Assembly: GCF_019823065.1 (NCBI RefSeq)
Contig: NZ_CP081966.1
Location: forward strand, 5,421,001 to 5,485,000
Source: Pseudomonas mosselii
GTDB taxonomy: Bacteria; Pseudomonadota; Gammaproteobacteria; Pseudomonadales; Pseudomonadaceae
Direction: 5' to 3'
DNA: 64,000 nt
The notes under the pieces were generated by a model. The model had not been told where the DNA came from. It did not search any database and saw only the letters and a program-made list of their open reading frames with translations. Each line of letters starts with the position of its first letter. Position 1 is the stretch's first letter. The position numbers and the translations under genes are program-made. Below are positions 57,246 to 64,000 of this stretch, piece after piece.

Positions 57246-57768
57246 CTACGGCAATTTGATGCGGCTCCAACTCTACGCTGCTGCTGGTAATCGCACCGAT
57301 GGAACGGCAAGCCGCCCGTTGCTCAATATAGGCTTCGAGGAAATCCTGGCGCAAGGGGAAGAAAAAAGGCGCGTCGTTAGCCCTAGCCGCTAGGAACGCA
57401 GAGGGATCGAGCAAATCCTGCGCACCGAGGTTCAGGCAGTAGATTTCATCGATATCGACTACCGCTTGATCGTTATCGTCAGTGCGAAAGATCACCAAGT
57501 GCCGATTGAGTGGCCGCGAACCACCGTAACGGCCACGTCGCCAGATGCCTGTCAATTGATCTCGACAATAAACGATGGCTTCCTCATAGAGTTGAGTTTT
57601 CCTAACGTCGGCCAGATCAACCTTGAGCTTCCTCGCCTCAGGGTTCAAAGGGGATTCGAAGAAAGTGACCTCGCACTCGCCTCTCTCACGATCCAGTCCC
57701 GACAACTTACCAATGCCGGGAAAAGCACTAGACAAAACCAACTCACCAACGTATAAAACCTGGTTCAC
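57242..57768 (-). pseudogene. dpdE: dpdE, 5' part (N-terminal domain)
   Basis: The first 175 codons of dpdE plus two bases of codon 176, from a GTG at 57768 with AGGGAC upstream. The frame ends at VELEPHQIAVV, the motif Q that normally precedes the SNF2 ATPase core. After the insertion point it reads into the element and stops after EILKKTS at 57217. This short product would contain only the N-terminal accessory domain. It is the 5' end of the restriction operon, so the insertion may also reduce expression of dpdF to dpdD unless the element supplies a promoter. Confidence 0.92.
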
Positions 57769-58478
57769 TTCGTCCCTATACCAGTATTATTCCCACTTTT
57801 ATCCGCCTCTCACCGACGACGTGAATGAGGCCTTGGCGCCTGACGCCTCACACGTTAATAGGCGCTACTTCTGAGGCCAATTCTTCCGATGGCCCTCACC
57901 CTATCCGCTGGCGACACCTGGGTAAAGCCATGCACGGTGTTTTTTTGCCATCATAGCTAGCACACGCCCGCAACCATCACGTGAGCCTCGCAAAAGGGGA
58001 CGAACAGCCACACTTCCAATCGCCTGACAGGTACACCCTGCATTGCCTGATCCTTGAATACCGCCAGTGTATTAGCAGAATATCCATGACGCGATTCGCT
58101 GCAGGAATCAACAGAATGCAATCCTTAAAGACATGTCCATATGCGCCTAGCCGTAAGGGTAAACTTTTCGAACAGGTCGAACCACGCGAAAAATGCGCGG
58201 CTTAAAGTCGGCTACTCGATTTGAAAATATCCATCACGCCATGAAAGACGGCGCTCCAATGGAAGCTAGTACTCTGAGCGATACTGTGGGTGACGTCAGC
58301 GATGCTTTGGCATCGGTCAACCAAGCTTTCCATGCTCACGCGAAGCTCTTGTAGTGAAATTCAAAGAATCTGCCAGGCCAATCTCAGATTTAAAATTCGG
58401 GACTAGGTATTCCAAATGGTATTCCAGTTTATTTTTCAGAAAAAATTTCCACTTATTTTCATATGGATATAGATCCAT
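57769..58478. other. Right-end island stretch without recognisable genes
   Basis: About 700 bases upstream of dpdE that must hold its promoter. An inverted repeat TGAGGC-N13-GCCTCA lies at 57826-57850, about 60 bases before the dpdE start, and could be an operator. Two short frames (57981-58205, and about 58241-58354) have no family match or good start and were not called. Confidence 0.45.
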
Positions 58479-58565
58479 TTCAACTCACCCCGGCCTACCA
58501 AATCCTAAAAGAAGACGCCCAATGGGCGTCTTTTTTTGTGTCTGCAATTCGGTGCCTCAGCGGCA
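58479..58565. repeat. attR-like direct repeat of the ssrA 3' end and terminator
   Basis: This second copy of the 27948-28036 repeat begins in a degenerate version of the ssrA T-arm/acceptor (TTCAACTCACCCCGGCCTACCA), then gives the terminator and GTGCCTCAGCGGCA almost unchanged. It ends six bases before the AraC stop codon. It marks the right end of the island. Confidence 0.85.
58510..58537. terminator. Terminator hairpin (right copy), shared with the AraC gene
   Basis: AAGACGCCC-AAT-GGGCGTCTT with an A-run before and a T-run after, so it can act on both strands. It would end the minus-strand AraC gene. Confidence 0.8.
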
Positions 58566-58570
58566 AGTTC

Positions 58571-59530
58571 CTACAGCGATCGCCAGCGCTTGCGCGCATG
58601 GACATAGCCCGCCAAGTCACTGTATCCAAGCTGTGCAGCAATCTGCGCTCGGCTATCCCCCTGCATCTCCAGGTACTGCTCAAGCTCCGCACGGACCCGA
58701 TCGAGCAGCACACGAAAACTGGTCCCCTCATCCTCCAGCCGCCGACGCAAGGTACGTGCACTCTGGTGAAGGTCCTGTGCCTGCGCCTCCAGGGTAAGTG
58801 ATTGGCCCGTGATGAGGCCCTGGCGAATGCCCTGGGCTACCCGGGCCGACCAGCCACTAAGCTGGGACTGCTGCGCCAACCGGCGCTCCAGCTCCTGGCT
58901 CACCACCTCCATCATCCCGGCATGCTGGGTCAGCAATGGCATGTCCAACTGGATACGCTTGAAGTACAAGCGGTTGTACCCGCAGTCGAACTGGATATCT
59001 TCACCAAACCACTCGCGGTACTCCGGGTAGTACGCCGGCCGACGGTGAGCGAAGCACGCCCGCTGCGGTACGACCACCGCACCCATCCCCACGCCCATCA
59101 CGCTGAGGGACATCGCGCTGTAGTGCTCAACCATATAGCGCACCAGGCTGGCTGGCGCATCGATTCGCAATTCCACCCCAAGGCAATCACCCTCCTCGAT
59201 CAGCGCCAGGGTATCCATGTCCGATGCCAGTCGTGCATAGCGCGCCCAGAAGCGGATGGCCTCAGCCAGCGTGGCGCTAAACAGGCAGCCCTGGGCCAGC
59301 ACGTGCCAGTCCTGGCGGCTGAAGTGCGAGAACAGGTGCAAGCCGATGGCCGGATCATGGCTGGCCGCCTTGGCCCAAAGCTGCTCCAGCGCAAGCATGC
59401 TGTAGTTGCTGCGCGCCTTCAGCGAATGCGTCTGAAGGTAGCGCTCCAGCACCCGCCCGAGCGGGCCGCGGTGGAATCGCTCGGGCGATGGGTTGGCCGC
59501 TTCTCGCGTGATTCTGTCCGTTTCGCGCAT
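58571..59530 (-). CDS. AraC-family transcriptional regulator
   Basis: A 319-residue regulator with an N-terminal ligand-sensing domain of the AraC 'arabinose-binding'-like type (residues ~25-210) and a C-terminal double helix-turn-helix (residues ~225-319; DLHQSARTLRRRLEDEGTSF, AAQLGYSDLAGYVHARKRW). It is divergent from the fatty acid hydroxylase gene 68 bases away, so it probably controls that operon. The high GC and codon use match the core genome. Confidence 0.9.
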   Translation of the reverse strand: MRETDRITREAANPSPERFHRGPLGRVLERYLQTHSLKARSNYSMLALEQLWAKAASHDPAIGLHLFSHFSRQDWHVLAQGCLFSATLAEAIRFWARYARLASDMDTLALIEEGDCLGVELRIDAPASLVRYMVEHYSAMSLSVMGVGMGAVVVPQRACFAHRRPAYYPEYREWFGEDIQFDCGYNRLYFKRIQLDMPLLTQHAGMMEVVSQELERRLAQQSQLSGWSARVAQGIRQGLITGQSLTLEAQAQDLHQSARTLRRRLEDEGTSFRVLLDRVRAELEQYLEMQGDSRAQIAAQLGYSDLAGYVHARKRWRSL

Positions 59531-59598
59531 ATCGTCTGACGGCTTCGTGAATTCTTATGGGTGGGCACCGCCTTGATCGGCACCCACCGGAGAATGCC

Positions 59599-60450
59599 AT
59601 GAGCACAACAATAACAAACAGCCCGATACCAATTATTCTCGCCATCCTGATCGGCTTCATCCTCCTCGAAATCACCTGCGCCTGCTTCCTTCAGCCTCGC
59701 GGTAAACGCCGGGACGCGATCATCGAAATCGTCGGCAGCGCCCTGCTGATGGTGGTCACCCTGCCGTTGGTCACGTTCCTCAGCAACAGCCTGCTGGAAC
59801 ACTTCGCGCCGCAACTGAAGGGCAGCCTCGCCGGCCTGCACTGGGTGCTTGGGCTCGTCCTGTTCCTGGTGCTGGACGACATGACCCAGTACTGGTGGCA
59901 TCGCCTCAGCCACAAGGTGCCCCTGCTCTACTCGCTGCACCGCGCACACCATTCAGCGCCCTACATGAGCATCCGCATCGTCTATCGCAACAACAGCTTC
60001 TATTACCTGCTGATGCCCGGCCTGTGGTTCAGCGGGGCCCTGATCTACCTGGGGTTGGCGCCTGTGTACTTCGGCTACCTGATCGTCAAGATGCTGGTCA
60101 TCTTCGGCGCCCACAGCAGCGTGCCCTGGGATGACAAGCTTTACCGCATACGTGCACTGCGGCCCGTGATGTGGCTGCTGGAACGGACCATTTCCACCCC
60201 CGCGACCCACTCGGCGCATCACGGCCTCAGTGCCGATGACGGGGTGACGCATTACAAAGGCAACTTTGGCAACCTGCTGTTCTTCTGGGATGTGCTGTTC
60301 GGCACGGCAAAGATCACCCGCCGCCGCCCGCAGTATTACGGTATCGAAGGCATGCGCCCGGTCAGCTGGCAGGAGGAGCTGTTCTGGCCGCTGATGCGTG
60401 GCAAGTCGACCAGCCTGCCGACGGAATCGGACCAGGAGCTGGCCAAATGA
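59599..60450 (+). CDS. Sterol desaturase / fatty acid hydroxylase family protein
   Basis: A 283-residue membrane di-iron enzyme. The start was set at the ATG at 59599 after GGAGA. Four or so membrane segments surround the His clusters H101-x3-H105 (HRLSH), H114-x2-HH (HRAHH) and HSAHH, which bind the two iron atoms. Such enzymes hydroxylate or desaturate lipids; the substrate is unknown. It overlaps the next gene by ATGA and is divergent from the AraC regulator. Confidence 0.9.
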   Translation: MSTTITNSPIPIILAILIGFILLEITCACFLQPRGKRRDAIIEIVGSALLMVVTLPLVTFLSNSLLEHFAPQLKGSLAGLHWVLGLVLFLVLDDMTQYWWHRLSHKVPLLYSLHRAHHSAPYMSIRIVYRNNSFYYLLMPGLWFSGALIYLGLAPVYFGYLIVKMLVIFGAHSSVPWDDKLYRIRALRPVMWLLERTISTPATHSAHHGLSADDGVTHYKGNFGNLLFFWDVLFGTAKITRRRPQYYGIEGMRPVSWQEELFWPLMRGKSTSLPTESDQELAK

Positions 60451-61043
60451 GCCTGAATATCGTACTCGTGGCCGGCTCCAGCCAGCCGGACAGCCAGTCG
60501 GCGAAGGTGGGCGCCTTTCTCGCCCAACGCCTACAGGCATTGCAACTCAGCGAGCGGCCAAGGGTGATCGATCTGGGGCTTGCGCCGCTGCCGTTGTGGC
60601 CTGCCAAGGATGAACATGGGCTCTGGGCGGAGTATGCAGCCCTGCTGCGTGAAGCCGATGCCCTGGTGGTGCTGACCCCGGAATGGCACGGCATGGCCAG
60701 CCCGGCGCTGAAGAACCTGTTCGTCTACGCCGGCTACCGCGAGTTGGGGCACAAGCCGGCGCTGCTGGTCGGGGTGTCCTCTGGCCAGGGCGGGAGCTAC
60801 CCGCTGTCTGAACTGCGTGCATCCAGCTACAAGAACTGCCGCATCTGCTATCTGCCCGAGCAGTTGATCGTGCGCCAGGTGGAGGGCGTGATGAATGGCC
60901 CGGACAGTGCCGGCACGCAAGACCTGCGCATTCGTCGCCGGGCCGACTGGGCGCTTCAGGTGCTGGGCGAATATGCCAGGGCGCTCAGGGGGATGAATGC
61001 GCGGGTCGAAATGGAGGATCCGGAATTCGCCAACGGGATGTGA
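60447..61043 (+). CDS. NADPH-dependent FMN reductase family protein
   Basis: A 198-residue flavodoxin-like protein. The FMN phosphate loop VLVAGSSQPDSQSAK is at the N terminus, LTPEWHGMASPALKNLFVY binds the flavin ring, and VSSGQGGSYPLSELR follows. It is translationally coupled to the hydroxylase gene, so it may reduce that enzyme's partner, though this is inference. Confidence 0.88.
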   Translation: MSLNIVLVAGSSQPDSQSAKVGAFLAQRLQALQLSERPRVIDLGLAPLPLWPAKDEHGLWAEYAALLREADALVVLTPEWHGMASPALKNLFVYAGYRELGHKPALLVGVSSGQGGSYPLSELRASSYKNCRICYLPEQLIVRQVEGVMNGPDSAGTQDLRIRRRADWALQVLGEYARALRGMNARVEMEDPEFANGM

Positions 61044-61093
61044 GGGTTGATGGCCGCTATCGATCGATAGCGGCTGCCTTGGCCTGCGCCCGC

Positions 61094-61843
61094 TTAACGC
61101 CTCGCCTCAATAAGATGACGGGTCGAGTGCGCGACAAAAGGCTCGCCCTGGCGCATCTGGCTATCCAGGGCCAGCAGCTCAGCGCGGTACTTGTGTACAG
61201 AGAAGTCCGGCACCCACCATACGCATTTGCGAAGAATCCACACGACTGCGCCCACATCATGGAACAGCATGCGGCAGCGGGCTGTGCGCAGGCCGGTCAC
61301 CGTCAGCCCGGCTGCCTGTGCTGCTGCCACTTCGTCCTGCGGATCGCGCATTTTCCGTTCATGGGGCAATGGCCCCAGGAAATGCTCGATCAGCTCGAAG
61401 GCCGAGGCTGGCCCTACGTGCTGGGCGAAGTAGTGTCCATCAGGTCGGAGGACGCGATGAATCTCGGACCAGTCCGGTTGCACAGGGTGGCGTGAGGTGA
61501 CTAGCTCGAACGAGGCGTCGGCAAATGGGAGCGTGGTTCCGGGGGCCACCTGCACGACTTCAACGCCGCGCGGCCCCAGGCGCTCGTGTGCCTTGCGGGC
61601 GTTGGGTGGCCAGGCTTCTGTCGCGCACATGAGAGGCGGGAAGCGCGGCGTCTCATCCAGTACCTCACCGCCGCCAGTGTCGAGATCCAGCGCCGTGCAG
61701 ACCCTACCCAGTCGCTGTGCAATGAGCTGGGCATAGCCCCAAGGCGGACGCTGCTCAGAGGCGCGTCCTGCCAGCCAGTCGAAGCCCCAGCCAGTCACAT
61801 CCGCTGCGTTGGCTTCGGCTACCAGGTCGTCAAAGGGTTTCAT
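61094..61843 (-). CDS. Class I SAM-dependent methyltransferase
   Basis: A 249-residue protein with motif I as ALDLDTGGGEVLDE, a post-motif segment FADASFELVTSRHPV and motif IHRVLRPDGHYFAQHVG, the usual order for methyltransferase type 11. The substrate is unknown. It converges on the FMN reductase gene with 50 bases between stops. Confidence 0.85.
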   Translation of the reverse strand: MKPFDDLVAEANAADVTGWGFDWLAGRASEQRPPWGYAQLIAQRLGRVCTALDLDTGGGEVLDETPRFPPLMCATEAWPPNARKAHERLGPRGVEVVQVAPGTTLPFADASFELVTSRHPVQPDWSEIHRVLRPDGHYFAQHVGPASAFELIEHFLGPLPHERKMRDPQDEVAAAQAAGLTVTGLRTARCRMLFHDVGAVVWILRKCVWWVPDFSVHKYRAELLALDSQMRQGEPFVAHSTRHLIEARR

Positions 61844-61887
61844 TCGATGGTCCAGGTTAATGCTTGTGGTCGGGCCAGTATAAGTCG

Positions 61888-62010
61888 TGTAGGAGCGGCC
61901 TTGTGTCGCGAAAGGGGCGCGCAGCGGCCCCAGGGTCTTGAGTATGTCTCAGGACTGTCGGGGCTGCTGCGCAGCCCTTTCGCGACGCAAGGCCGCTCCC
62001 ACAGGGGCGC
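61888..62010. repeat. Inverted REP pair
   Basis: GTAGGAGCGGCCTTGTGTCG (61889) and its inverted match ending near 62008 (CGACGCAAGGCCGCTCCCAC) bracket about 80 bases. Same family as the pairs at 7.6 and 14.2 kb. Confidence 0.85.
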
Positions 62011-62043
62011 CGGTATGGCGTTGATGTTGGAACGCGGAAAAGA

Positions 62044-62083
62044 CAAAACCCCTACCTGCTCGCGCAGATAGGGGTTTTGCGAA
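62044..62083. terminator. rRNA operon terminator
   Basis: CAAAACCCCTA-CCTGCTCGCGCAG-ATAGGGGTTTTG is a strong stem with flanking A and T runs just beyond the 5S gene. Confidence 0.93.
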
Positions 62084-62089
62084 ATGAAT

Positions 62090-62204
62090 CTTGACGATGA
62101 CCTACTCTCACATGGGGAAGCCCCACACTACCATCGGCGATGCATCGTTTCACTACTGAGTTCGGGATGGGATCAGGTGGTTCCAATGCTCTATGGTCGT
62201 CAAG
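62090..62204 (-). rRNA. rrf: 5S ribosomal RNA
   Basis: The minus strand gives a complete 5S sequence of about 115 nt with the conserved CCCATCCCGAACTCAG and GGTAGTGTGGGG blocks; the two ends (CTTGACGA) pair. It follows 23S in the usual order. Confidence 0.95.
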
Positions 62205-62334
62205 AAATTCTGTTGCCAGAAGATCCTGATGGATACTCTAGCCAATTCGGATATGTGAATTTGTGGTCTTACGAACTTTCGGGTCTTTCGTCTTCACCAC
62301 CACAATCTGCGTAGCAGATTGCTTGGGTGTTATA
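62205..62334 (-). other. 23S-5S rRNA spacer
   Basis: Non-coding transcribed spacer. A perfect stem CAATCTGC-GTA-GCAGATTG at 62303-62321 is probably a processing site. No tRNA was found. Confidence 0.7.

Positions 62335-64000
<1,666 letters not shown>

Noticed and set aside
39152..57768. A DISARM system
   Set aside because: Helicase and PLD genes are reminiscent, but there is no DNA methyltransferase and the neighbours are deazapurine genes.
57981..58205. 74-codon frame near the right island end
   Set aside because: Weak start, no family match, unusual composition.
27971..58478. CRISPR array or toxin-antitoxin pair in the island
   Set aside because: No regularly spaced repeats were seen, and no small gene pair matched a known toxin family.

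Overview
The window is chromosomal DNA from a Pseudomonas, most likely of the P. putida group. Three things point there: high-GC housekeeping genes, many P. putida-type REP palindromes (GGGAGCGG..TTGCCCCGCGA and variants), and a gene order from speA to accC that matches PA4839-PA4848 of P. aeruginosa PAO1 (established knowledge). The right end carries the 3' part of a 23S rRNA gene and a 5S rRNA gene on the minus strand.

Layout. 1-27.5 kb is core genome: a Lon-like AAA protease (cut by the window edge), DUF3015 and DUF4105 envelope proteins, a lipoprotein, a GreA/GreB-like factor, pbpC and a bacterial alpha-2-macroglobulin with a small membrane protein between them, a MATE exporter, speA, a SUI1 factor, a Nudix hydrolase, a DUF2333 protein, a GcbA-like diguanylate cyclase, a CtpL-like chemoreceptor, dsbD, aroQ, accB and accC. 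27578-27970 is ssrA (tmRNA). 58.5-62 kb is core-like again (AraC regulator, fatty acid hydroxylase, FMN reductase, methyltransferase), followed by the rRNA genes.

Between ssrA and the AraC gene lies a ~30.5 kb genomic island, bounded by an ~88-bp imperfect direct repeat of the ssrA 3' end plus its terminator (27948-28036 and 58479-58565). Its cargo is a dpd system, which inserts 7-deazaguanine bases into DNA and couples this to a restriction-like function. The plus-strand operon is the modification arm: a candidate dpdC, a DGQHR protein, the TGT-like dpdA, a DGQHR dpdB, then queC, queE and queD to make preQ0. The convergent minus-strand operon is the restriction arm: dpdE, dpdF, dpdG, dpdH, dpdI, dpdJ, dpdK and dpdD, with nearly every start overlapping or abutting the previous stop. 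A third DGQHR gene with an unknown small gene downstream is transcribed divergently from the modification operon.

The main observation is that dpdE is split by a 1193-bp IS5-group element with a perfect CTAA target duplication. Removing the element and one duplication copy restores a continuous 1030-codon SNF2-like frame with an intact helicase start. dpdE is the first restriction gene and was needed for the restriction phenotype in Salmonella, so this strain probably marks its DNA but has lost or weakened restriction. Other unusual points are three DGQHR paralogs in one island, a QueD with Ser at the usual catalytic Cys position, an IS66 whose TnpB and TnpC are fused, and no visible integrase.
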